Source: Novosphingobium sp. G106 (GTDB lineage Bacteria; Pseudomonadota; Alphaproteobacteria; Sphingomonadales; Sphingomonadaceae). Taken from it: 64,000 nt of DNA. Under the pieces are notes generated by a model. That model worked only from the letters and a program-made list of their open reading frames with translations. It searched no databases and was not told where the DNA came from. This document shows, piece after piece, positions 35,309-44,286 of this stretch; the stretch's first letter is position 1, and each line of letters opens with the position of its first letter. Both the position numbers and the translations under genes were made by a program. The stretch covers positions 186,001 to 250,000 of the forward strand of contig NZ_JAHOOZ010000004.1 of NCBI RefSeq assembly GCF_019075875.1, read 5' to 3'.

Positions 35309-37811
35309 ATGATCGAAAAGCTTCGTCTCGATATTCCTGTCCTTCTCCCCGAGGTCACCGATGCGGCCGACACCTGTGTCGCAAGGCTGGTAGGGTCGCT
35401 CAAAGGCCGGCCCGGAATCGAGGAGGCTCATGTGGTGGCCGCCGAGGCCGACGCGCCTGCGATGCTCTGCGTTCATTTCGATCCGCAAGTGGTGACGCTT
35501 TCGCGAATCCGCGAGCTGGCCCATGCGTCGGGTGCGGAACTCGCCGATCGCTTCGGACATGTGATCTGGCAGCTAGACGGCATCACCCATCAACGCCGCG
35601 CCCGCACGCTCGGCGACCGCCTGCGCGCGCTGCCCGGTGTCATCGAGGCGGAGGCCAATGTATCGGGCTTGGTTCGGGTCGAGTTCGATCGATCGGCGAC
35701 GTCGCAAACGACGATCTTGCAGGCGCTGCGCGATGCCGGTGCGCGCGTGGTTGATGATAAGGCCGACAAGCTCGCCTCGGCCGCACCCGAGCATGACCAT
35801 GAGAAGGATCATGACCATCCCGCCGGCGAGAAGCACGATCACGATCACAGCCATGGCGGCATGCTCGGCCCCAATACCGAGCTGATCTTTGCGCTCGCCT
35901 GCGGCGCGTTGCTGGGAATCGGGTTCGCGGTCGCAAAGTTGGTCGCCGGAGTCCCGGCATGGCTGCCGACGGCACTCTACGTGGCCGCCTATTTCTTCGG
36001 CGGCTTCTTCCACGCTGCGCGAAGCAATCGACAATCTGAAGCTCCGCAAGTTCGAGATCGACTCTCTGATGCTCGTCGCGGCCGGTGGCGCCGCCGCACT
36101 CGGTGTCTTTGCCGAAGGCGCGCTGCTCCTGTTCCTGTTCAGTCTGGGCCATGCGCTCGAACACTATGCGATGGGGCGCGCTAAACGGGCGATCGAGGCG
36201 CTGGCCGAGCTGGCCCCCAAGACCGCGACCGTCCGTCGGCCGGACGGTGGCTCAAGCGAAGTGCCGGTCGAAGATCTCAAGCTCGGCGAGATCGTCATTA
36301 TCAAGCCGGACGCGCGCGTCCCCGCTGACGCTTTCATCGTCAAGGGCACGACGGCGATCAACCAGGCCCCGGTGACCGGAGAAAGCATGCCGGTCGACAA
36401 GCGCGCAGTCCAGGATGACGAGGCGGCACGGGCAAATCCCGACAGACTCGAAGCTGCCTATCGCGTGTTCGCCGGCACCATCAACGGCAGCGGTCTTATC
36501 GAGATCGAAGTGACCCGGCTCTCGACCGAAAGCACGCTCGCCAAGGTGGTCAAGCTGGTCAGCGAGGCCGAGACGCAAAAGTCGCCGACGCAGCGCTTCA
36601 CCGATCGGTTCGAACGTTTCTTTGTGCCGGCGGTCTTGGCGCTCGCCTTCGTGCTCCTTTTCGCTTGGGTCGTGATCGACGAGCCGTTCCGCGACAGCTT
36701 CTATCGCGCGATGGCGGTGCTGGTCGCAGCCAGCCCCTGCGCGCTCGCCATTGCTACCCCTAGCGCCGTCCTCTCGGGCGTGGCGCGCGCTGCGCGGGGC
36801 GGTGTCCTGGTCAAAGGTGGCGCGCCGCTCGAATTGCTTGGGTCGATCAACGCAATCGCTTTCGACAAGACTGGCACGCTCACCATCGGCGAGCCGCGCA
36901 TTCAGCAGGTCATCCCCGCCGCCGGCGTGGCGAAGGAAGAGCTGATGGCGATCGCTGTCGCGGTCGAGAGTCTTAGCGACCATCCTCTGGCGCAGGCGAT
37001 CGCGCGCGACGGTCGCGATCATGTCGGAGTCCATCTCATCCCGCAGGCCGAGAGCTTGAAGAGCCTGACGGGTCGCGGCGTCTCGGCCCTTGTCGGTGAG
37101 GACGAAATTCTCATCGGCAAGGCCGAGATGTTCGGCACCGATGGTATCGCACCGCTGTCGCGGGAAATGAAGGATGCGATCGAAACGCTAAGAGCTGCGG
37201 GCCAGACCAGCATGGTCGTCAGGCGGGCTCAGCAGGATCTCGGCGCCATCGGTCTCATGGACAGGCCTCGCCAAGGCGCCAAAGAGACGCTTGCCCGGTT
37301 GCGCCGGATCGGCATCGAGCGGATGATTATGCTTTCAGGCGATCATCAGCGGGTGGCCGAGGCAATCGCAGCTCAGGTCGGTATCGATGAAGCCTGGGGC
37401 GATCTCATGCCTGAGGACAAAGTCGATGCGATCAAGAAACTGCGCGCCGATACCAGGGTGGCGATGGTCGGGGATGGTGTGAATGACGCGCCAGCCATGG
37501 CCAGCGCGACAGTCGGCATCGCGATGGGGGCGGCCGGCTCCGACGTCGCGCTGGAGACCGCGGATGTGGCGCTGATGGCCGACGACCTCTCCCATCTGCC
37601 GTTCGCAGTCGATCTCAGCCGCCACACGCGATCGATCATTCGGCAGAATGTTTTCGTGAGCCTCGGCGTGGTTGCCCTTCTCGTCCCGGCGACAATTCTG
37701 GGGCTCGGCATCGGACCGGCCGTCGCAGTGCATGAAGGCTCCACCCTGCTCGTCGTATTCAACGCGCTGCGATTGCTTGGCTACCGGGACAACGGGGAGG
37801 CCCGCGCATGA
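35309..37811 (+). pseudogene. P1B-4-type metal ATPase (CzcP/CtpD-like) with one frameshift
   Basis: The reading frame starts at 35309 (AAGGAA upstream) and is broken at about 36010-36011, where one extra base shifts it. Before the break: two HMA-like segments lacking a CxxC, a His-rich linker (HDHEKDHDHP, HDHDHSHGG), then TM segments ending in YVAAYFFGGFF. After skipping one C it continues with TLREAIDNLKLRKFEIDSLMLVAAGG and runs to 37811. Joined, it gives 833 residues. The late part has SPC (AASPCALAIATP), DKTGTLT, DHPLAQ, GDGVNDAPAM and HEGSTLLVVFNALRL. SPC plus HEGS/T defines the P1B-4 group (Co/Zn/Cd, sometimes Fe). It could be a true mutation or a sequencing error. Its stop overlaps the ZIP start. 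Confidence 0.85.
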
Positions 37812-38491
37812 CGGCGCTCGCCTATACGATCATTCCTGTCCTTGCAGTGCTGTTTGGCGCGATAATCGCCGTATGGCGACGGCCTGGGCCGAAGCTCACC
37901 AGCGCGATCCAGCACCTTGCAGCCGGCGTCGTCTTCGCAGCGGCCGCCACCGAGATTCTCCCCGATGTGATGCACGGCCGTGCGCCGCTGGCGACGCTCG
38001 TGGGCGGGGCGGCCGGCGTTGTAGTCATGCTCGGCCTCAAATCGCTGGAAGAGCGCGTCCGCGGCCCGCTCGCGATGATCGGCGCCATCGGCACGGATTT
38101 GCTGATCGACGGCCTGGTGCTGGGGCTTGCCTTCATCGCCGGCGCGAAAGCCGGGCTGCTGCTGACCATCGCCCTGACGCTGGAAGTCCTGTTCCTCGGA
38201 GTCACCGTTACCGAAGAGCTCGGGGAGACCGTCACGTCGAAGCTGCGCATTGTCGCGATCACAACCGCGCTCGCGCTGCTTATGCCACTTGGAGCGCTGG
38301 TCGCGCTACCGGTCGCCGGGTTTCCACCGGCAGTCATTGCCGGTTTTCTGAGCTTCGGACTTATCGCGCTTCTCTATCTCGTCACCGAAGAGTTGCTTGT
38401 CGAAGCGCATGAGAAGCCGGACAGTCCACTCATCAGCGCGATGTTCTTCGTCGGCTTCCTCGCGCTGCTGTTGCTCGAAGAATTGATCTGA
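37808..38491 (+). CDS. ZIP-family metal transporter
   Basis: 227 residues with about seven to eight membrane segments. TM-region motifs fit ZIP permeases: IQHLAAGVVFAAAATEILPDVMHG and GAIGTDLLIDGLVLGLAFIAGAKAG, with His, Glu and Asp in positions used for metal passage. ZIP proteins usually import Zn/Fe/Mn/Cd. The ATG overlaps the P1B-4 ATPase stop (ATGA at 37808-37811), so the two are coupled, which is odd if the ATPase is broken. Import and export genes being paired may mean uptake for balance or an export variant. Confidence 0.8.
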   Translation: MTALAYTIIPVLAVLFGAIIAVWRRPGPKLTSAIQHLAAGVVFAAAATEILPDVMHGRAPLATLVGGAAGVVVMLGLKSLEERVRGPLAMIGAIGTDLLIDGLVLGLAFIAGAKAGLLLTIALTLEVLFLGVTVTEELGETVTSKLRIVAITTALALLMPLGALVALPVAGFPPAVIAGFLSFGLIALLYLVTEELLVEAHEKPDSPLISAMFFVGFLALLLLEELI

Positions 38492-38834
38492 CCGGTCGAC
38501 GGTTGACGCGCGCCTTTTGCGACTTCCGTCGCCAAGATCGGTGTTTGACGGCACTGGGCGAAGGTTGCCGTGTCCATACCTGGCGCAATGCGATCACCTA
38601 TGTGTCGTGGCAGGGCGCCGCATGGTGGGCTGGGACGTCTTTCGTCCACCCGGAGGCGATTGGCGTGCCATCGGCGTTCCTGGAGTTACGAGAATGCTTA
38701 ACCTGTGTATCAGCGCAAATGCGATCGGTGCGGCTGCAAGCACCGAAGCGTCGCCCAGCACCGAATCAATGTCGCACCTTTGGCATCGAGCAGTCCATTT
38801 AGCGGCAGTGACCCATCGTTCCAATCGTCATCAA

Positions 38835-39311
38835 TCAAGCTAATACCTCGAATGCGCGATATATTTCGCCGGAATAGAAACGACGACATCTCGTACATGT
38901 TTCCACCTGCGCTCCGCTTCTCACGCTGATTAACTTGTCTAAATGAACGACAGCGGCGGGTTTAAACCCTTCGAACCTCTTTTGACTTCCCGCCTGTCGA
39001 CGATTCGCCTGCGAGGCCGATTGCGTCGTAAAATCCGAGTCCACCGCATAAGCCGTCTTACCAAGAATGCCGCGGAGAGACAGTCTCGAGAAGCTAATCT
39101 GGGTCCCATTCTCCATGGCAACGCAGAAACTTAACGTTGGGTTGAGTTCGGCATTGACCTTACTCGCGGCAGCGGTTGAAAGGTAACTCCGCAGCAGGCC
39201 GCAAACGGATTCAGCCATCTTGCGGAAAGCAGACTTCCCAAATGCAAACAGCTTTCGGTGAAGCAATATATTTTGCGAATACTCGATGATATTCTGTTTG
39301 AACCATTCCAT
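38835..39311 (-). CDS. Hypothetical protein, uncertain, in a lower-GC stretch
   Basis: A 158-residue frame (MEWFKQNIIEYSQNILLHRKLFAFGKSAFRKMAESVCGLL...). Composition is plausible for a protein but no motif is recognised, and it lies in a stretch poor in G+C compared with the neighbours. The flanks 38492-38834 and 39312-39620 hold no gene I can support. The whole stretch, which borders a resolvase remnant, may be foreign or decayed DNA. Confidence 0.3.
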   Translation of the reverse strand: MEWFKQNIIEYSQNILLHRKLFAFGKSAFRKMAESVCGLLRSYLSTAAASKVNAELNPTLSFCVAMENGTQISFSRLSLRGILGKTAYAVDSDFTTQSASQANRRQAGSQKRFEGFKPAAVVHLDKLISVRSGAQVETCTRCRRFYSGEIYRAFEVLA

Positions 39312-39622
39312 GTCTTAAATTACCAATCCGCGATCTTTGGAATCTGTGAGTAATCAGGGAGAACGTCATTCACATGTTTTAGAAGAAATGCAGCCGACGC
39401 AAATTGGCGCGCCCAAGGTAGTATTACAATTCTTTGACGTTAATGCCGGACAAGCGACATGACCGCTGGCGTTTGCTTATCCTTTGCACAGCCTTCAGCT
39501 CCCTTGCTCCCCAATAAAACTTGCTGAGCAGTCGCACCAGATCGTCAGGTGCACTCCCTTCGACGCATCGAGCAAGCTGCCATATCCCTTGACGGTTTCA
39601 GGATCGCGGGGTCAGACGCCTG

Positions 39623-39881
39623 CGCGCGGATCGGGATCAAAATCTCGACCTACAGCTTTCCCCCTTAGAAGCGGCGGAGGGCGATCCCATCATCACCGAT
39701 AAGATCACGGGAGTAAAAACTAGCCGCGTCGAAATCGATCAGGCTCTCAAATTGGTTGAGCCTGGCGCCGAGCTAGCGGTGTGGAAACTCGATCGCTTCG
39801 GCCGCCCTATGCTTTCGGGCATGAACACCGTGATCGACATGCACAAGTGAGGAATTAAATTTCGGCCCCTGACCGGAGGAA
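39623..39881 (+). pseudogene. Serine resolvase/invertase remnant (Tn3-type)
   Basis: In the frame of 39665 the translation reads DQNLDLQLSPLEAAEGDP, then IITDKITGVKTSRVEIDQAL, KLVEPGAELAVWKLDRFGRP and MNTVIDMHK. A TGA stop (39848-39850) is followed in frame by GIKFRPLTGG. These match the N-terminal catalytic domain of Tn3-family resolvases (DxNxxLQLxALxxAG..., VVWKLDRLGR, RGIxFRSLT). The N-terminal YARVST part is scrambled and the C-terminal half is missing. It marks a former transposon end next to the CDF gene. Confidence 0.8.
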
Positions 39882-39906
39882 TGCGGAAATATTACGAGGA
39901 AAATCC

Positions 39907-40884
39907 ATGCCTTCCAATCACGACCACGCGCACGAGAAAGACAGTGACCATGAGCACGCAGGCCATAACCACGGGAAGGGCGGGCACCATCATCATGCCG
40001 CACCTGAAGGCTTCGATGCCGCCTTCGCGATAGGCTCGGCGCTCAACGCCGTCTTCGTTGCCGGCGAGATAGTTTTTGGTTTGATAGCGCATTCAGTCGC
40101 CCTGCTGGCCGATGCGGCGCATAATATGGGCGACGTGCTGGGACTGTTGCTCGCATGGTGGGCTACTTGGCTGGGCCGACTTCGGCCAACGAAGAGCCGC
40201 ACTTATGGCTTTGGCCGCAGCTCCATCCTCGCCTCCTTAACCAATGCAGTCGTGTTGCTCGTCGGCGTCGGCGGGATAACCTTTGAGGCTATTCGTCGTT
40301 TGTGGGAAGGCGTTCCTCCGGGGGATGTTGCGGGTAAGACCGTGATGATCGTCGCTGCCGTCGGTATTCTCGTGAATGGCGTCACCGCTTGGCTGTTCGC
40401 CCGCGGGCGCAAGGGCGATTTGAACGTTCGTGGCGCATTCCTGCACATGGCTGCCGATGCCATGGTCTCGGTCGGGGTCGTCGCTTCGGGCTTTGTGATC
40501 CTGCTTACAGGGTGGGCCTGGGTCGATCCGGTAGTCAGCTTATTGATCGCGGCGCTGATCCTTTATTCTACTTGGAGCTTGCTGCAGAGTAGCCTTGACC
40601 TGGCCCTCGATAAGGTACCCGAACGCGTCGATGTCGAAGAGGTGCTGGGCTATCTGAAGGGATTGACAGGTGTAACGGAAGTTCATGATCTGCATATCTG
40701 GCCATTGAGCACGACGGAAACGGCGTTGACGGCTCACCTTGTCCGGCCCGGCGCAGGCACTGACGATCACTTTACCCAGGGCGTCTGCGAAGCGCTCCAA
40801 GAAAGGTTCGCCATTGGGCATGCGACATTCCAAATTGAGGAAATGTCACATGCCTGCGGCCTTGCGCCGGCCCATGTGGTTTAA
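39907..40884 (+). CDS. czcD: CDF-family cation efflux protein (CzcD/DmeF-like)
   Basis: 325 residues. The His-rich N-terminus (HDHAHEKDSDHEHAGHNHGKGGHHHH) precedes six membrane segments. TM2 has ALLADAAHNMGDVLG and TM5 has HMAADAMVSVGVV, the HxxxD sites that bind Zn/Cd. A C-terminal cytoplasmic domain (about residues 215-325) ends in HATFQIEEMSHACGLAPAHVV. It exports Zn/Co/Cd/Ni from the cytosol by proton antiport. It begins 26 bp after the resolvase remnant and so may rely on a foreign promoter. Confidence 0.93.
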   Translation: MPSNHDHAHEKDSDHEHAGHNHGKGGHHHHAAPEGFDAAFAIGSALNAVFVAGEIVFGLIAHSVALLADAAHNMGDVLGLLLAWWATWLGRLRPTKSRTYGFGRSSILASLTNAVVLLVGVGGITFEAIRRLWEGVPPGDVAGKTVMIVAAVGILVNGVTAWLFARGRKGDLNVRGAFLHMAADAMVSVGVVASGFVILLTGWAWVDPVVSLLIAALILYSTWSLLQSSLDLALDKVPERVDVEEVLGYLKGLTGVTEVHDLHIWPLSTTETALTAHLVRPGAGTDDHFTQGVCEALQERFAIGHATFQIEEMSHACGLAPAHVV

Positions 40885-40972
40885 TCGTCGAGTTCAATTC
40901 GAAGCGCGACTTCCGTTCCGATGTTTCAGCATTGCCTGTGAATGGGGCGAGCTCCACCCACGGGGCTGTAAA

Positions 40973-41470
40973 TCACGCTCTATGCCGCGATGCCTTCTCC
41001 GCAAAGACTTCAAGTAGTGTCCTAAAGCCGAGGCATCTGTGCGGAGTGCTGTTGAGCTGGACGCAGATTGCTTGGATCACGCTGCCATCCATGACCGCAA
41101 TGTCCGTATCGGATGGTAAGGACAGACAAGGCAACTTGCGCAAGATCTCGTGCGAAAGTTTGATGCCTTGCCGTTCGGCAAGATGCTCACTGATCAGGGT
41201 CGGGCCGAGATCGTGATAGTGCTCGCGCACCAGGTTGAGCACCTGGAGCCAAAACGCATCGCCGAAATCCCGGTTGCTCCGCCGTCCGCGCTTCCAGGAA
41301 ATCAGCGCCTCGGGACCGTCGGCGCGCAGCCGATCAAGTAGCCGGTAAGCCTGGCGACGACACACGCCGAGCAACATCGCTGCGTCTTCGATCCTCAGTT
41401 CGCCACGCTCGAAACGACGCAGCCTATCGTATCGTGAAAGCTCGCCGTGGCTCATCGCCACCACCGACAT
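40973..41470 (-). pseudogene. Chimeric transposase remnant: ISNCY-like N-terminus joined to IS30-like C-terminus
   Basis: The first half (MSHGELSRYDRLRRFERGEL..., LLGVCRRQAYRLLDRLRADG, KRGRRSNR, LVREHYHDLGPTLISEHLAERQGIKLSHEILRKL) is the helix-turn-helix end of an ISNCY-type transposase. From about 41132 downward it turns into LPSDTDIAVMDGSVIQAICVQLNSTPHRCLGFRTLLEVF, the tail of an IS30-type transposase. The catalytic cores of both are missing, so it is not functional. The frame opens upstream at 41539. It probably formed by a deletion between two insertion sequences. Confidence 0.75.
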
Positions 41471-41532
41471 ATGCGCCTCCTCCCAGCCAGGAGGAGGACC
41501 ATGCCACCGAGACCGCGAGACGTCCCAGCGGT

Positions 41533-41574
41533 GTGACATCTCTAAGTTGCGGGGAGTGACATATCTAAATTGCG
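41533..41574. repeat. Two tandem IS-end-like repeats
   Basis: GTGACATCTCTAAGTTGCG (41533-41551) and GTGACATATCTAAATTGCG (41556-41574) differ at two positions and are 4 bp apart. They lie just before the start of the transposase remnant, as expected for an ISNCY-type terminal repeat that is doubled. Confidence 0.6.
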
Positions 41575-41680
41575 CTTACATCGACTTAGGATGATAACAA
41601 AGATTATGTTAAATCAATATGTTATCGTTGCATTCTAATGGCATTTCATGCTCATCGCAATGACGTCTGCGACCGCGCGA

Positions 41681-41845
41681 TCACGTGCTTTGCTCACCAA
41701 TCGCCAACAGTCGGTCTGCTGAGCCCACCGGATCGGCCTGGAGATAAGTCGCTAGTTTGATCAAGGTCGGTGCGTCCAACGACTCAAAGAACGATACGAG
41801 GAATTTGCGCGCATCCTCCGGCGTGTTGATCTGAGACTGATCCAT
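41681..41845 (-). CDS. Small hypothetical protein (54 residues)
   Basis: ATG at 41845 with GGGAGAT upstream and stop at 41681. The protein (MDQSQINTPEDARKFLVSFF then ESLDAPTLIKLATYLQADPV) looks like a well-formed helical chain, not a chance frame. No family is recognised. It lies between the insertion scar and the RES-Xre pair, on the same strand as both. Confidence 0.5.
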   Translation of the reverse strand: MDQSQINTPEDARKFLVSFFESLDAPTLIKLATYLQADPVGSADRLLAIGEQST

Positions 41846-41905
41846 GGCATATCTCCCTTGCGGTGCTTGCGCATAGTCTGCGAGCCAGCCTTGGCAGGCG
41901 CAGAG

Positions 41906-42343
41906 CTAGAAACTCAATCGAGGATCGAGCTGGAATGCTTCGTCGCTTCGAACGACAACACGCGTCATGTCCGGATGCCGGACATTTATAAGCGCGTTCC
42001 ATTCCTGCGGCACGACCACGCTGCGCACCAGCATCACTAGCGCGTCACTCGCCTTGAGAAAAGTGTCACCAGCAACCAGACACTCGGCCTGGTCCGTCGG
42101 GCTCGGCTCGAGCCGGTGAATAGGCGCGTCTTCGGGAATGTCTATGGTGAGCAGCCGGAGGTCGTCGGGCAAAAGTTCGCGAGGCAGATCGAGGTGGACC
42201 AGGATCTCCAGCACAGCGAGACTGGGCGTGGCAGCGGTATAGACCATGGGGAGCCCTACGGAGTTCCATCTCCCGCCCCACAGCCTAGCGCCTTCGCCGT
42301 CCAATGCGACGTGGGCACTCTTGCATAATCGGTATACGATCAC
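41906..42343 (-). CDS. RES-domain toxin of a RES-Xre toxin-antitoxin pair
   Basis: 145 residues. MIVYRLCKSAHV...LDGEGARLWGGRWNSVGLPMVYTAATPSLAVLEILVHL is the RES domain with conserved Arg, Glu and Ser-type residues. RES toxins degrade NAD+ and stop growth. It overlaps the antitoxin gene upstream (ATGA at 42340-42343), the usual coupled layout. Confidence 0.9.
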   Translation of the reverse strand: MIVYRLCKSAHVALDGEGARLWGGRWNSVGLPMVYTAATPSLAVLEILVHLDLPRELLPDDLRLLTIDIPEDAPIHRLEPSPTDQAECLVAGDTFLKASDALVMLVRSVVVPQEWNALINVRHPDMTRVVVRSDEAFQLDPRLSF

Positions 42344-42774
42344 GCAGCGATGCCGTGCGCGATCCGTCCCAGCAGAGCTTCAACGGCGCGTGCACCGCGA
42401 TCGGTATCGGCCATGGCAAGGGGTGTTTCACCATCGAGCGCTCGGCTTTCGCGAGTCAGCCAGATATGGGCCTTCTCAGCATCACCGAACGTGTCTTCAG
42501 CGGCTGCCACGACAGCCACGAGCCGGAGCAGTCGGTCGGATTCATCCTGTTCCAAGCGCTGCTCATTCCTCTGGCGGCGCTTGAAAGTGCGAAGATTTAG
42601 CACCTTAGGATCCAGCGCGTTGAAGGTTAGCTTGGCCGAGGCGAGGAAATGATCGACTGCCTGTGTGGGAACACCGCGGCGGATAAGCCTCACGATATCG
42701 CGATCGTTGTGCAGCGGGCCTGTGAACATTTCACCGCCGAGCAGTTCTTGAATCCGTGCTACCGCCGTCATCAT
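42340..42774 (-). CDS. Xre/MbcA/ParS-type antitoxin partner of the RES toxin
   Basis: 144 residues. The N-terminal part is helical (RIQELLGGEMFTGPLHNDRDIVRLIRRGVPTQAVDHFLASAKL) and the C-terminal part (ESRALDGETPLAMADTDRGARAVEALLGRIAHGIAA) is the toxin-binding domain of Xre/MbcA-like antitoxins. It neutralises the RES toxin and should repress its own operon. A perfect 11-bp inverted repeat at 42785-42813 is the probable operator. Confidence 0.9.
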   Translation of the reverse strand: MMTAVARIQELLGGEMFTGPLHNDRDIVRLIRRGVPTQAVDHFLASAKLTFNALDPKVLNLRTFKRRQRNEQRLEQDESDRLLRLVAVVAAAEDTFGDAEKAHIWLTRESRALDGETPLAMADTDRGARAVEALLGRIAHGIAA

Positions 42775-42784
42775 TCAATTCCTA

Positions 42785-42813
42785 CATTATGCCGAATTAA
42801 GATCGGCATAATG
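42785..42813. promoter_or_regulatory. Inverted-repeat operator of the RES-Xre operon
   Basis: CATTATGCCGA (42785-42795) and TCGGCATAATG (42803-42813) form a perfect 11-bp inverted repeat with a 7-bp spacer, 11 bp before the antitoxin start codon at 42774. Position and symmetry fit autoregulation by the antitoxin. Confidence 0.75.
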
Positions 42814-43048
42814 TCATATAGGGTAGCCTGCCCCTCACAGCAAGGCCGAGGCAGCATCGGCCTCGGTTCCACCCTCAGTCGGTCCATCCCGCAGAGAATT
42901 GCGTCCTCGAATTCCGCGTCGCACCGCCATCTCACGCATGAACATTATTCAGATGGGCAGGTAGAAGCAATTTTCGAGAAGATTATTCACTTTGGCTGCT
43001 TCAAAGATTGTGCAACCAATGCGGGATAACAAAGGGAGAGTAGCCAAG

Positions 43049-43480
43049 GTGTATCATCGCATCCTGCTGGCCTACAATGGCTTCGCCGACAGCACTTTCG
43101 CCGCTCGTCACGCGGCCGAGCTCGCTAGATTTACCGACGCCCAGCTCCATATCCTCGGCTTGACCGCGACGGAAACAGCCATCCAACTTGCTGAGGCCGG
43201 CGGCACGACCCATCTGCTCGAGGAGAAACGCAAGACGATCACGCAAACGGTCGATGCGGCAGCCGAGGTGCTGACGGACCGCGGCTTGAATGTAACGGCA
43301 GCTTACCGCGAGGGTGACCCTGCCACCGAGATCGTTTCCTACGCCTACCAGATAGAGGCGGATCTGTGCGTATTGGCCCATGCGGACAAACGATCGCTGG
43401 CAAGATGGATCCAGTCTGCAGCCGGTATTCGCCTACTAGCCCACCTGCCATGCAGCCTGCTCATTCCCCGATCAGAATAG
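43049..43480 (+). CDS. Universal stress protein (UspA family)
   Basis: 143 residues from GTG 43049 (MYHRILLAYNGFADSTFAARHAAELAR), with AAAGGGAG upstream; ATG 43019 and 42992 are in the same frame and possible. The fold pattern matches UspA: beta-strand RILLAYNG, then a C-terminal segment ADLCVLAHADKRSLARW...GIRLLAHLPCSLLIPR. The nucleotide-binding G-x(2)-G-x(9)-G motif is not perfect here. Cytoplasmic stress role, precise function unknown. Confidence 0.85.
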   Translation: MYHRILLAYNGFADSTFAARHAAELARFTDAQLHILGLTATETAIQLAEAGGTTHLLEEKRKTITQTVDAAAEVLTDRGLNVTAAYREGDPATEIVSYAYQIEADLCVLAHADKRSLARWIQSAAGIRLLAHLPCSLLIPRSE

Positions 43481-43499
43481 CGGAAGGCAGAACCGCTCG

Positions 43500-43799
43500 T
43501 TAGAATCGCTGCAGGCGTTCGTATTTATCGCGGTAGTGCTGCGAGCGGGTGATTCTGAGGCCGTCCAGGCCCGAGCGCTCTACACCGCGTTGCCACGAAG
43601 CGAACTCCTCGAGTGTCAGGTCATACCACTGGCAGGCTTCGTCGATTGTCAGAAGCCCGCCGTCCACCGCAGCGACGACTTCTGCTTTGCGACGCACCAC
43701 CCATCGAGCTGTATTGGGCGGCGGAAGAGTTGCTAGCGATAGCGGTTCACCGAGCGGACCGATAACGACCGATGGACGAATTTTCTGATTTTCGCGCAT
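43500..43799 (-). CDS. SciP-like protein (DUF1153)
   Basis: 99 residues. VVIGPLGEPLSLATLPPPNTARWVVRRKAEVVAAVDGGLLTIDEACQWYDLTLEEFASWQRGVERSGLDGLRITRSQHYR is the DUF1153/SciP signature, with its helix-turn-helix. In Caulobacter SciP binds CtrA and blocks its promoters as part of the cell-cycle circuit. A copy on an accessory element might tune host cell-cycle genes or be repurposed. Its neighbours do not tell which. Confidence 0.85.
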   Translation of the reverse strand: MRENQKIRPSVVIGPLGEPLSLATLPPPNTARWVVRRKAEVVAAVDGGLLTIDEACQWYDLTLEEFASWQRGVERSGLDGLRITRSQHYRDKYERLQRF

Positions 43800-43992
43800 G
43801 GCGTCCTCCCCGGCAGGAGCGGACAGCTAGACCATGCTGTATTAAGGCGAGGTTAGAGAGGTGCGTCGGCATCGCTCCCTCGCCGTTCAGGCCAAAGAGG
43901 ACTGGAGCGCAGTCGTGATGCTGGTTCCTATTGTGTCCGGAATCCGCCTACATATTTCGGACAGCTAAAGCGGTGCTATTTGGGAAAAGTGG

Positions 43993-44229
43993 ATGTCCGA
44001 CGAGCCGAACATCACCATTACGGGAGACGGCTCCCGCCGCCCGATGGACGTGGACCCAGCCACCGAGCTGGAAGCATGCCCCTTCTGTGCCTCAACCAAC
44101 GTGGGCTTTTACGAGCACGTCTACGCCCAGCTCTTTGCCGTGATGTGCAAGCTATGCGGCGCCGAAGGGCCACGCCGCGCCTCGCACGAAGAGGCCGTTA
44201 AACTGTGGAACCGGCGGACAAGGATCTGA
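43993..44229 (+). CDS. Lar-like zinc-ribbon protein (restriction-alleviation family)
   Basis: 78 residues. CPFCASTNVGFYEHVYAQLFAVMCKLCGAEGPRRASHEEAVKLWNRR is the Lar pattern: CPFC, then CxxCG, then EAVxxWNRR. Lar of Rac prophage eases restriction by type I systems. No restriction-modification genes are seen in this window, so the assignment rests on the zinc ribbon alone. Elements that enter new hosts often carry such proteins. Confidence 0.65.
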   Translation: MSDEPNITITGDGSRRPMDVDPATELEACPFCASTNVGFYEHVYAQLFAVMCKLCGAEGPRRASHEEAVKLWNRRTRI

Positions 44230-44286
44230 ACGTCGGCTAGCGGCCCGCGCTATGCGGGCGCAGCTCCACCTGCTAGAATTCCGAGG

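Noticed and set aside
35990..36030. Programmed +1 frameshift as an explanation for the split P1B-4 ATPase
   Set aside because: No known slippery site, stop codon or stimulator at the junction; a mutation or sequencing error is simpler.
43993..44229. A restriction-modification or phage-defence island around the Lar-like gene
   Set aside because: No methylase, nuclease or helicase genes are found nearby, so only the single zinc-ribbon protein can be supported.
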